From the NCBI RefSeq assembly GCF_029643425.1, contig NZ_CP119106.1, positions 1,984,001-2,048,000 of the forward strand: DNA of 64,000 nucleotides. Reading direction: 5' to 3'. The stretch is from Isoptericola sp. AK164. GTDB lineage: Bacteria; Actinomycetota; Actinomycetes; Actinomycetales; Cellulomonadaceae. The translations under genes were made by a program, and so were the position numbers. Each line of letters starts with the position of its first letter. Within the stretch, counting starts at the first letter, position 1. Below the pieces are notes generated by a model. The model worked only from the letters and a program-made list of their open reading frames with translations. It did no database searches and was not told the origin of the DNA. This document shows positions 9,456 to 16,681 of the stretch, piece by piece.

Positions 9456-9949
9456 GGGTCGCGACCGGTTCCCGGGTCGCGCTGCTCCTGCTGCTGGCCG
9501 GGCTGACGGCCGGCTGCGGGGCGGACGACGGTGCGGAGCCGACGACGGACCCGACGGCGACGGACGACGCGGCCGCAGCCGAGGCGCCGGCTGCAGCGAC
9601 GGACGCCGAACCGGACGGCGACGCCGGTTCGGCGGACGGGACGCCGGACGACGGCGCGGGCGAAACCGACGCCGACGCGTTCTGCGCGACGGCGGCCCCG
9701 GCGCTGCAGGTCGTGGACCGCGAGATTATCGGCTCGGCCGAGCACGTGGAGATGCTGGAGTCGGTGGCGGTCTCCGCCCGGGACGACCTCGGCGACGGTG
9801 ACCTGGCCGACGACGTCGCGGACCTCGCCGACCACTACGCCACGTCGGTGAGCCCGGCCGACCCGGCCTCGCAGGACTTCGACTCGTTCCCGGCCGGGGT
9901 CCAGGACACCGCGCTGGACGTCCAGGAGCAGATCAGCGCCCTGTGCTGA
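9452..9949 (+). CDS. Putative lipoprotein, Cys-containing secreted domain
   Basis: 165 residues, starting within the parC stop (ATGA), so translation is coupled. A signal sequence ends in a lipobox (LTAGC, Cys22), predicting a membrane-anchored lipoprotein. Residues 25-70 are a low-complexity Asp/Ala/Thr/Glu linker. The folded part (about 75-165) has two Cys (DAFCATAAP and the C-terminal SALC) that may form a disulphide, and is helical by appearance. No family is recognised. Its 3' end overlaps the convergent MFS gene by 17 bp. Confidence 0.8.
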   Translation: MRVATGSRVALLLLLAGLTAGCGADDGAEPTTDPTATDDAAAAEAPAAATDAEPDGDAGSADGTPDDGAGETDADAFCATAAPALQVVDREIIGSAEHVEMLESVAVSARDDLGDGDLADDVADLADHYATSVSPADPASQDFDSFPAGVQDTALDVQEQISALC

Positions 9950-11570
9950 CCTCGGGGCCGCCCTCGGGTCCGGCCTCGGCACCGGCCTCGGGCTGGTAGC
10001 GGGCGCGCAGCTCGCGTTCGCGGTCGCGCCGCGGGAAGGCGACGAGCACGAGCAGCGAGCCGAGCAGGACGGCGACGATCCCGGCGAGGTAGGCCCACTG
10101 GTCGCCGGCGAGGAACGACTCGCGGGCCGCGGCGATGATCTCGTCGCTGTACTGCGGGTGCTGCGAGGCGATCGACTCGGCCCCGGCGAACGACTTCTCC
10201 AGGGTGGCCTGCATGCTCGCGGTGAGGTCGGACAGGTCGCTGTCGTCCCCGACGGCCGTGGCCATCGACCCGGCGTACCCGGCGGCGAGCAGCGCCCCGA
10301 ACGCGGACTGCAGGATGGCGCCGCCCAGGTCGCGCTGCAGGTCGGCGGTGCCGGAGGCCATGCCGACGCGCTGCACGGGGACCGAGCCCGTCAGCGAGTT
10401 CGACGCCGGCGTCCCGGACAGCCCGACGCCGATCCCGACGAGCAGGTAGGCCAGCCCGACGGCCCAGTAGCCCACGTCCTCGCGCCACAGCAGCAGCATG
10501 GCGGCGAAGCCGAGCAGGACGAACACGTACCCGGACAGCATCGTGACGCGCGACCCGTGCCGTTCGACCAGGGCGGCCGACCGCGGCGCGACGAGCACCA
10601 TGCCGACGGCGCCGGGCAGGATCGCCGCGCCGGCCGCGATGCTGGAGTAGCCGAGCACGTTCTGCATGAACAGCTGGCCGACGTACATCGCACCCATCAG
10701 CGAGCCGAAGATGATCAGGCCGGCCACCGCGGCGACCCAGAACGTGGGGCGGGCGGCCACCCGCAGGTCGTACAGCGGGTTGTCGGCGTGGAGCTGGCGC
10801 AGCACGAACCAGGTGCCGGCCCCGACGACGACGGCGCCCAGCACGGCGAGGAGCACGGCCTGGTCCGGCACGGCCAGCAGGTTGATGCCCATCACCAGCG
10901 CGCCGACCAGCAGCACGGACAGGGTGCCGCCGAGGTGGTCGACGGGCTGGACGCTCTCGTGGACGTGCGCGGGCACGAGCACCAGGGCCAGCACGAACGC
11001 CAGCACCGCGAGCGGCACCGTCAGCGCGAAGACCGACCCCCACCAGAACTGGGTGAGCACCCACCCGGCGGCGAGGGGGCCGAGCGCGGCGAACGCGGCC
11101 CCGATGCCGGACCACAGGGCGATGGCGCGGGTCCGGCCGGATCCGGACCACAGGGCCGAGATCAGCGCGAGCGTGGTCGGGAACGCCATGCCGGCGCACA
11201 GGCCTCCGCCGACGCGCGCGACGAAGAGCACCTCGACCGAGGGTGACCACGCCGCCAGCAGGCTGAACAGCACGGTGAGCCCGGTGCCGGTCAGCAGCAG
11301 CGCCTTGCGGCCGTACCGGTCGCCGATCGCGCCGAAGTACAGCACCGAGGCCGACAGGCCGAGGGAGTACGCGACCGCGACGAGGTTGAGCTGGACCTGC
11401 GAGGCGTCCAGGGCGTCGCCGATGTCGGGCAGGGCGACGTTCGCCACGGACAGGTTCAGGTTGGCCACGGCGGCGACGAGGATGAGCGTGCCCAGCACGC
11501 AGCCGGACGGCGCGGTGGCGGTGGCGTCCGACGGCGTACGCGGCGTGGAGTCCTCGCGGGCGGTCCCCAT
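9933..11570 (-). CDS. MFS drug efflux transporter (DHA2/EmrB-QacA type)
   Basis: A 545-residue protein with about 14 hydrophobic helices. The typical motif A is present between helices 2 and 3 (YFGAIGDRYGRKALLL) and the motif C-like GIGVGLSGTPASNSL sits in a later helix. DHA2 members export drugs or dyes with the proton gradient; the substrate here cannot be read from sequence. A large extracellular segment near residues 440-490 precedes the last helix. The acidic/Gly tail (AGAEAGPEGGPE) is unstructured. It is convergent with the lipoprotein. A TACCGT hexamer lies 8 nt before ATG 11570. Confidence 0.88.
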   Translation of the reverse strand: MGTAREDSTPRTPSDATATAPSGCVLGTLILVAAVANLNLSVANVALPDIGDALDASQVQLNLVAVAYSLGLSASVLYFGAIGDRYGRKALLLTGTGLTVLFSLLAAWSPSVEVLFVARVGGGLCAGMAFPTTLALISALWSGSGRTRAIALWSGIGAAFAALGPLAAGWVLTQFWWGSVFALTVPLAVLAFVLALVLVPAHVHESVQPVDHLGGTLSVLLVGALVMGINLLAVPDQAVLLAVLGAVVVGAGTWFVLRQLHADNPLYDLRVAARPTFWVAAVAGLIIFGSLMGAMYVGQLFMQNVLGYSSIAAGAAILPGAVGMVLVAPRSAALVERHGSRVTMLSGYVFVLLGFAAMLLLWREDVGYWAVGLAYLLVGIGVGLSGTPASNSLTGSVPVQRVGMASGTADLQRDLGGAILQSAFGALLAAGYAGSMATAVGDDSDLSDLTASMQATLEKSFAGAESIASQHPQYSDEIIAAARESFLAGDQWAYLAGIVAVLLGSLLVLVAFPRRDRERELRARYQPEAGAEAGPEGGPEVSTGR

Positions 11571-11632
11571 GTGTTCTGACGGTAGGCGTGGTCGGGCGCA
11601 CTCACGCGCCCACCGGCACCGCCCGGCGGATC

Positions 11633-12355
11633 TCAGCGCGCGACGGCGGCCGCGATCGCCTCGCCGAGCTCGACCGGCCGGGTGAACATCGGCCAGTGCC
11701 CGGTGGGCAGCTCGACGATCTCGCAGTCCCGCATCGCGGCGAGCTCGCGGGTGAACGGGTCGTCCTGGGCGATGAAGTGCTCGTACATGGCCCGCGGCCC
11801 GTCGAAAGAGCCGAAGTACTCGCAGGCGATGACCGTGGTCGGCACGTCGTAGCGGCGCTCGTCGGTCAGGCGCACCGGGTCCGACGCGACCCGGGCGGGA
11901 GTCGGGATCGCCATGGCTCGGAGCCGCGCCTGGAGGGCGTCGTCGAGGCCGGCGAGGTCCGGCTCGTCGAACACCGACCAGTCCGGCAGCGGGATCTCGC
12001 CGTCGACGACGGGCAGGTCGGGGTTGATCGCTCCCCCGTCGCCGAGGGGGAACGAGTCGGTGTAGACGGCGCGCGTGATGCGGGCGGGGCGGCGGTCGGC
12101 CGCGGAGTGGATCACCGCTCCCCCGCCGGAGTGCCCCACGAGCACGATCTCGGCGTCGTCGGGCAGCGCGTCGATCGCGGCGACGACGGCGTCGACGTGG
12201 TCGGCGAGCGTGATGCCGCTGCGGTCGGCCTCGACGGAGTCCATGCCGGGCAGCGTCATCGGGCGCACGGTGTGCCCGGCCGCGACGAGCGGCGGCGTGA
12301 CGGCGTCCCACGCGGAGGCGTTCAGCCAGAAGCCGGGTACCAGGATGATGTCCAT
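11633..12355 (-). CDS. Alpha/beta hydrolase
   Basis: 240 residues with an alpha/beta-hydrolase fold: an oxyanion-hole region near the start (LVPGFWLNASAW), the nucleophile elbow VGHSGGGAV (Ser near residue 90) and the C-terminal catalytic His in PTGHWPMF. A plausible acid is the Asp of the PTTVIACEYFGSFD region. No signal peptide; probably a cytoplasmic esterase/hydrolase of unknown substrate. The ATG at 12355 is preferred because TACGCT lies exactly 7 nt upstream, as at other leaderless starts in this window; an upstream in-frame start at 12385 is less likely. Confidence 0.85.
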   Translation of the reverse strand: MDIILVPGFWLNASAWDAVTPPLVAAGHTVRPMTLPGMDSVEADRSGITLADHVDAVVAAIDALPDDAEIVLVGHSGGGAVIHSAADRRPARITRAVYTDSFPLGDGGAINPDLPVVDGEIPLPDWSVFDEPDLAGLDDALQARLRAMAIPTPARVASDPVRLTDERRYDVPTTVIACEYFGSFDGPRAMYEHFIAQDDPFTRELAAMRDCEIVELPTGHWPMFTRPVELGEAIAAAVAR

Positions 12356-12422
12356 GCCGCCGAGCGTAGGTGTGACCCCTGACACACACTCGGACCCGGG
12401 CCGGCGTGATGGAATCGCCCGC

Positions 12423-12839
12423 GTGACCGCCTACGAGTTCTCCACCGACCGCGACCGCCTCGACGTCGACTGGATCCACGAGATCCTGTCCACGCAGGCC
12501 TTCTGGGCCCGTGGTCGCACCCGAGCCGCCCAGGAGACCGCCGTCGCCGGCAGCCGGAACTACGGCATGTACGCGGCCGACGGCACGCAGGTCGCCTACG
12601 CCCGTGCCGTGACCGACGGCGTCACGTTCGCCTGGGTGGCCGACGTCATCGTCGACCCGGCCCACCGACGCCAGGGACTCGGCACCCGGATCGTCGACGG
12701 CCTCATGGCCGACCTCGAGAGCCTCGAGCTCAAGCGCGTGCTGCTCAAGGCCTCCCCCGACGGCCACGAGCTCTACCGGCAGGCGGGTTTCGACACCCTC
12801 GACGAGCCGGAGACCTGGCTGCTCCGACGCCTGCGCTGA
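12423..12839 (+). CDS. GNAT family N-acetyltransferase
   Basis: 138 residues of a compact GNAT fold, acetyl-CoA dependent. It has the VADVIVDPAHRRQGLGTRIVDGL acetyl-CoA motif (given in two overlapping parts: VADVIVDPAHRR and RQGLGTRIVDGL), a following helix, and the LYRQAGFD motif near the C terminus. The WIHEILSTQAFWARGRT N-terminal segment resembles the subgroup annotated as GNAT proteins that act on small amines, but the substrate cannot be told. The GTG start 12423 is divergent from the hydrolase, separated by 67 bp. Confidence 0.85.
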   Translation: MTAYEFSTDRDRLDVDWIHEILSTQAFWARGRTRAAQETAVAGSRNYGMYAADGTQVAYARAVTDGVTFAWVADVIVDPAHRRQGLGTRIVDGLMADLESLELKRVLLKASPDGHELYRQAGFDTLDEPETWLLRRLR

Positions 12840-12880
12840 CCGGCTTGCCCGGTCGGGTCGCACCCGCCTAGTTTGCGTTC

Positions 12881-12901
12881 ATGGCGAGGAATGACCGATG
12901 A
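12881..12901 (+). other. Possible leaderless mini reading frame (MARNDR)
   Basis: Six codons plus TGA, preceded by TAGTTT (12869-12874) at 6 nt, the spacing seen at leaderless genes here. Its stop overlaps the ATG of the membrane-protein gene (ATGA). It may simply be the ribosome-binding region, or a translated coupler. Confidence 0.3.
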
Positions 12902-13356
12902 CCGAGCAGCGACCTTCCCCGGCGGGAGCGGCTTCCCCGCTGCAGTGGTCCCAGCGCCCGACGCCGGCCAGCACCCAGGACCGTCGCGTCCACAGCCGTG
13001 CCGTGATTCTCCAGGCACTCGCGCTGGGCGCCTGCGCCGGAGCCGTGCTCAGCCTCTGGAACGGCTCGCTGCCGTGGCGCGGGCTCGTCAGCGTCGCGCT
13101 GCCGTGGGCCATGCTCGGCGCGATCGTCGCCGCGACGGTATACCGGGAGCGGCGGACCCGGAACTGGCCTCGACGCGCCCGGCGCACGGCGCTCGTCGGC
13201 GTCCTGGGCACAGGGGTGCTCTTCGTCGTCGTCGCGACGTCGGTGTATCTCGGTGGCGCCGCGGCACCCACGGCCTGGGTCTCGGTCGGGGTCGGCGCCG
13301 TCGTCGCTCTTCCGGGCGTTGTGGCCGGCGTCCTCATCGCCAGAGACCGTCGATGA
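12898..13356 (+). CDS. Small integral membrane protein, four helices
   Basis: 152 residues: a polar N terminus (about 35 residues), then four hydrophobic segments (AVILQALALGACAGAVLSL, GLVSVALPWAMLGAIVAATV, ALVGVLGTGVLFVVVATSV, AWVSVGVGAVVALPGVVAGV) separated by basic loops. No family is recognised. The start ATG 12898 has an AGGA ribosome-binding site 7 nt upstream. A six-codon frame starting at ATG 12881, behind a TAGTTT -10-like hexamer, ends in a TGA that overlaps this ATG, so the gene may be read by coupling from a leaderless mini-frame. Confidence 0.7.
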   Translation: MTEQRPSPAGAASPLQWSQRPTPASTQDRRVHSRAVILQALALGACAGAVLSLWNGSLPWRGLVSVALPWAMLGAIVAATVYRERRTRNWPRRARRTALVGVLGTGVLFVVVATSVYLGGAAAPTAWVSVGVGAVVALPGVVAGVLIARDRR

Positions 13357-13370
13357 CCCGCCCCCGCGGA

Positions 13371-14075
13371 TCAGGCGGCCCGGGCTGAGATCGCCTGCCG
13401 TGCGACGACGCCGGCGACGAGCAGCGCCTGGCCGGCGAGGTAGGTGAGCATGATCCAGAACCCGGACTGCGGCGGCACGACGTCAGCGAACGCACCCAGC
13501 GCGATCATCGCGTCCGAGAAGAGGAACAGCGCACCGCCGATCCAGGCCAGCCGGTGCACGCCCGTGGCGAGCACCGCCATCGCGGTGAGGAACACCGCGT
13601 AGACGACGACGGCGCCCGTCAGCACGCCGGGAGCGCCCGGCAGGCACAGCGCCACCAGGACGACCGCCAGTGCCACGTAGGCGAGCAGGACTCCCCGGCG
13701 CCGGTGCAGGACGGACTCGCGGCGGTACGGCCAGAATGCGACGGCGTAGACGACCTGGGCGACGAGGAACCCGCCGACCATCGCCAGGAACGCTGCGTCC
13801 CCGGTGAACAGGTCGGGCAGGGTGTCACCGACCCAGGAGAAACCGAGCGCCACCAGCACCAGCCGCACGAGGCGCGGCCGGGGTGCCGCCGTCGTGCACC
13901 AGAGCACGGCCGCGAGCGCCGGCATGACGAGCCACTGCGTCGAGTTCGCGACCGCGGCGGCGTCGAGCAGCTGGGCGACCAGGTGGACGACGGCGAGGGC
14001 GGCGAAGACGCCCGCCGCGACGCGGGCAGCGCCCGGGCGGAGCAGGGGGCGGTCGGTATGAGCGACGTCGGTCAT
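13371..14075 (-). CDS. YhhN/TMEM86-family lysoplasmalogenase-type membrane protein
   Basis: 234 residues and about eight membrane helices. Family marks of YhhN are the acidic membrane motifs GFSWVGDTLPDLF (helix 3) and GALFLFSDAMIALG (later helix), whose Asp residues are thought catalytic in TMEM86B lysoplasmalogenase. The family hydrolyses or binds lyso-ether/plasmalogen lipids; activity in bacteria is rarely tested, so function here is inferred. ATG 14075 follows a TACGCT hexamer by 7 nt, predicting a leaderless mRNA. It is divergent from a GNAT gene and convergent with the four-helix membrane protein. Confidence 0.8.
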   Translation of the reverse strand: MTDVAHTDRPLLRPGAARVAAGVFAALAVVHLVAQLLDAAAVANSTQWLVMPALAAVLWCTTAAPRPRLVRLVLVALGFSWVGDTLPDLFTGDAAFLAMVGGFLVAQVVYAVAFWPYRRESVLHRRRGVLLAYVALAVVLVALCLPGAPGVLTGAVVVYAVFLTAMAVLATGVHRLAWIGGALFLFSDAMIALGAFADVVPPQSGFWIMLTYLAGQALLVAGVVARQAISARAA

Positions 14076-14117
14076 GCGCGGCAGCGTAGCGGGCGGCCGG
14101 GGTGCGATCCTGCCGCC

Positions 14118-14651
14118 ATGACCGACGCACCCGTGCTTCGCCCGCTCACCGCTGACGACGCCGAGGCGGTGCTGGCGGCGTTCCGTTCGGCGCCCGACAT
14201 GGCACGCCAGGGCACGGTGACGACGCCGCAGGAGGCCGAGCGCTACGTGGCCCGGCTGACCGACCCCGACGGACCGCATCGCGCCTGGGCCGTTGACGAC
14301 GGCGGCACCTGCGTCGGGCTCGTCGCCGTCACGGTCGACGCGGCGAACGCCACCGGCTGGTTCTGGTACTGGGTGCACGCCACCCACCGCGGACGAGGGC
14401 TGGCCCGGCGGGCCGCGGCGGCGGTGGCCGACTGGGCGCTGTCCGACGGCGGGCTGCACCGCCTGGAGCTCGGGCACCGGATGAACAACCCGGCGTCGGG
14501 AGCGGTGGCCCGGGCCGCAGGGTTCGTCCGCGAGGGCACCGAGCGCGAGAAGTTCCTCGTGGACGGTCGGCGAGTCGACGTCGCGACCTACGGCCGACTG
14601 CGCACAGATCCGGTGCCCAGCGGCGAGCGACTCGCCATCCGTCCGGCCTGA
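14118..14651 (+). CDS. GNAT family N-acetyltransferase (RimJ/RimL type)
   Basis: 177 residues. The N terminus VLRPLTADDAEAVLAAF and the acetyl-CoA segment WVHATHRGRGLARRAAAAVADWAL, read as WVHATHRGRGLARRA then AAVADWAL, match the RimJ/L (acetyltransf_3) subgroup, as does the HRLELGHRMNNPASGAVARAAGF region, where NxxS and AAGF are typical. Such enzymes acetylate alpha-amino groups of proteins or small molecules. ATG 14118 is chosen as the first start in this frame after the divergent promoter region. Confidence 0.85.
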   Translation: MTDAPVLRPLTADDAEAVLAAFRSAPDMARQGTVTTPQEAERYVARLTDPDGPHRAWAVDDGGTCVGLVAVTVDAANATGWFWYWVHATHRGRGLARRAAAAVADWALSDGGLHRLELGHRMNNPASGAVARAAGFVREGTEREKFLVDGRRVDVATYGRLRTDPVPSGERLAIRPA

Positions 14652-14733
14652 GCGCGCCGGCCCTACGTCGCTCGGGAACGACGGAGCTGTCGGCGAAGCG
14701 CCGTAGGGTCGCTCCCGGACGGAGGAGAGCCTG

Positions 14734-15327
14734 ATGACCAGCACCACCGACCTCGTGGCGTGGGCCGACGAAACGCAGTCACGCCGAGACCGGGACCCCG
14801 GCGTGTACATCCTGGCCGCGCCCATCATCCAAGCCTCGCGCGTCGAGGACGCCCGCGAGGCGATGCAAGCACTGCAGCAGCCGCGTGAAAAGAAAATCCA
14901 CTGGCGCGAGGACAGCGACAAGCGGCACGACCAGGTCATCGACACGATCCGGTCCGTGGACATCGTCGAGACCGTCGTCGTCGTCATGACCGGATTCACC
15001 GTCGACCAGCGCGAGACGCGCCGCCGCCGCAAGGTCCTCGAGCGTTTCCTGTACCAGATTGCCCAGCGCGGCTGCAGCCAGCTGACCTTCGAGTCACGCG
15101 GCTCGGTCGAGGATGCCCGAGACTTTGCTGTGGTCGATGCGCTACGTGCCGGTCAGGTGATCCCCGCCCAGCTCAGGGTCGACCACGTACCGGGGCCGGC
15201 CGATCCGGCGCTCTGGATCGCTGACGCAGTCTGCGGCGCCATCACCGAGGCGCGATGCGGTCGCCCGCGCTGGCTGGAACAGATCCAGGACGTCACGACC
15301 GTGGAGACCGTCACCTACATGTCCTGA
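14734..15327 (+). CDS. RNase H-like fold protein (DUF3800-like)
   Basis: 197 residues. The spacing of acidic residues fits an RNase H-like nuclease of the DUF3800 type: Asp12-Glu13 in VAWADETQ on the first strand, KKIHWRED (54-60) with conserved Lys/Arg, Glu120 in LTFESRG, and Asp164 in ALWIADAVCGAI. DUF3800 proteins usually begin with DESG; here it is DETQ, a variant I associate with actinobacterial homologues. Nuclease activity is inferred, substrate unknown; relatives often occur in accessory regions. The start ATG 14734 has a strong GGAGGAG site. A hairpin lies immediately downstream. Confidence 0.55.
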   Translation: MTSTTDLVAWADETQSRRDRDPGVYILAAPIIQASRVEDAREAMQALQQPREKKIHWREDSDKRHDQVIDTIRSVDIVETVVVVMTGFTVDQRETRRRRKVLERFLYQIAQRGCSQLTFESRGSVEDARDFAVVDALRAGQVIPAQLRVDHVPGPADPALWIADAVCGAITEARCGRPRWLEQIQDVTTVETVTYMS

Positions 15328-15335
15328 CATGGCGC

Positions 15336-15376
15336 GAGCCTCGGGCCCTGTCTTCCGGCAGGATCTCCCGAGGCTC
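15336..15376 (+). terminator. Hairpin after the RNase H-like gene
   Basis: A perfect 10-bp inverted repeat (GAGCCTCGGG at 15336-15345, complement at 15367-15376) encloses a 21-nt loop with an inner CCTG/CAGG stem. It lies 9 nt after the stop codon; a likely terminator, without a T-run. Confidence 0.5.
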
Positions 15377-15487
15377 ACTTCCCGACGTTCCGCAGAGGCC
15401 GGGCTCGTCTCGAGACTAGCAGTTTTCGATCTCCGCTAGAAGAGCGGAAGCCGCCAGTGCGCGACTCGTCTGATCGCTGGTCACTAG
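15377..15487. other. Short intergenic spacer
   Basis: About 110 bases of less G+C-rich sequence between the hairpin and the stop of the double-GNAT gene. It contains TCTAGCAG-like and CTAGAAGAGC repeats but no recognisable gene or RNA. Confidence 0.3.
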
Positions 15488-16612
15488 TCAGAGCTCGATG
15501 CTGAGCAGCCGCGAACCGTGCGACGTGGTGTACCCGAGGCTGGCGTAGAGCCCGTCGGCGCCGGACGGGTTGGCGGTGTCGACGTCGAGGCAGGCGTACT
15601 CCATGCCGTCGGCGGCGAAGGACCGCATGCTCGCCAGCAGCGCGGCGAGCCCGGCCTTGCGGCCGCGGTAGGCCCGCCGGGTACCGAGAACCGCGGTGTA
15701 GCCGAACGAGTATCCCCGCACGGCGAAGTCCTCCTCGAACCGCTCGCTCATCGCGTACCCGACCACCAGCGGCTCCCCGGCGCGCAGCGCGGCGGCGGTC
15801 TCGTCGTCGGTGTGCTCGTCGGCCAGCAGCGCCTCGACGTCCGGGGCGTCGTCGACCACGAGGTGGGTCCACTGCGGGGCGAACCCTGTGCGTCCCCGCC
15901 GCCACTGCTCCGGGGTGTTCGGCTCGCTGCCCCAGTGGTCGCGGAAGGCGTCGTTGTGGGCCAGGCGGGCGGCGTCGTCGTACTCGGCGGAGAACGGGAC
16001 CAGCCGCAGCGAACCGTCGAGGGCGACCTCCGGCAGCGGTTCGGCCTCCAGGTCGCGCAGATCGCGGCGCAGGTCGGTGTAGAAGCGGCGGGGCTCGAAA
16101 CCGGCCCGCTCGTAGAGCCGCAGCTTGGACGCCGGTCCGTCGTCCTCGGCGAAGACGCCGATCCGGGCGGGCAGCTCCTTGCCCGACGCCGCGAGCACCT
16201 GCCGGGCGCGGGCGACCTGCCAGGCGAACAGCTCGCGGCCGATGCCCTCGCCGCGGCGGGACGGGTGCACCCCGCCGAACAGGAACGCTCGCAGCGTGCG
16301 GGTGTCGCCGGGCATGGTCTCGACGTGGCCGTAGGCCCGCAGCGCGCCGTCGGCGTCGAACCCGAGCACGGAGTCGACGTCGAACCGGCGCCACGGGGCG
16401 TCGAACAGCTCGGTGATCTCCTCGAGGCTCTCGCGGTACGGCTCGGCGTCGGCCGCGGCGATGGTGTTGCGCAGCTCCAGCAGCGCGGCGGCGTCGTCGG
16501 CGGTGGCCGCACGCCAGGCGAGCCCGCCGGCGGCGAGCGTCGGCAGGGTCGCCGGGGCGTCCGCGCGCTCGGCGATCGGGGCGAGGTCCGGTGAGGTCTC
16601 CACGGTGGCCAT
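15488..16612 (-). CDS. Tandem-GNAT acetyltransferase
   Basis: 374 residues holding two GNAT domains. The first (about 30-190) has GGVHPSRRGEGIGRELFAW and ERAGFEPRRFYTDL; the second (about 210-374) has TAVLGTRRAYRGRKAGLAAL and YASLGYTTSHGSRLL. Double-GNAT architecture is shared with mycothiol synthase MshD and with Eis-like and antibiotic/amine acetyltransferases. Length and sequence do not single out MshD, so the substrate is left open. ATG 16612 follows TACGCT by exactly 6 nt (leaderless pattern) and is divergent from metH, whose own -10 lies 46 bp away. Confidence 0.8.
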   Translation of the reverse strand: MATVETSPDLAPIAERADAPATLPTLAAGGLAWRAATADDAAALLELRNTIAAADAEPYRESLEEITELFDAPWRRFDVDSVLGFDADGALRAYGHVETMPGDTRTLRAFLFGGVHPSRRGEGIGRELFAWQVARARQVLAASGKELPARIGVFAEDDGPASKLRLYERAGFEPRRFYTDLRRDLRDLEAEPLPEVALDGSLRLVPFSAEYDDAARLAHNDAFRDHWGSEPNTPEQWRRGRTGFAPQWTHLVVDDAPDVEALLADEHTDDETAAALRAGEPLVVGYAMSERFEEDFAVRGYSFGYTAVLGTRRAYRGRKAGLAALLASMRSFAADGMEYACLDVDTANPSGADGLYASLGYTTSHGSRLLSIEL

Positions 16613-16618
16613 GGGGCG

Positions 16619-16675
16619 AGCGTAGGTCTCACCAGGTGTGCGCCGCACCCTGTTTTCGCCCGCGCGAACTAGGCT
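16619..16675. promoter_or_regulatory. Divergent leaderless promoters, GNAT gene and metH
   Basis: The minus-strand -10 TACGCT (16624-16619) is 6 nt before ATG 16612; the plus-strand -10 TAGGCT (16670-16675) is 6 nt before GTG 16682. Both predict transcription starting at the start codon. There is no room for a cobalamin riboswitch before metH. Confidence 0.55.
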
Positions 16676-16681
16676 GGCCAG

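Noticed and set aside
16613-16681. Cobalamin riboswitch before metH
   Set aside because: Only 69 bp separate the divergent starts, and the -10 lies 6 nt before GTG, so there is no leader to hold one.
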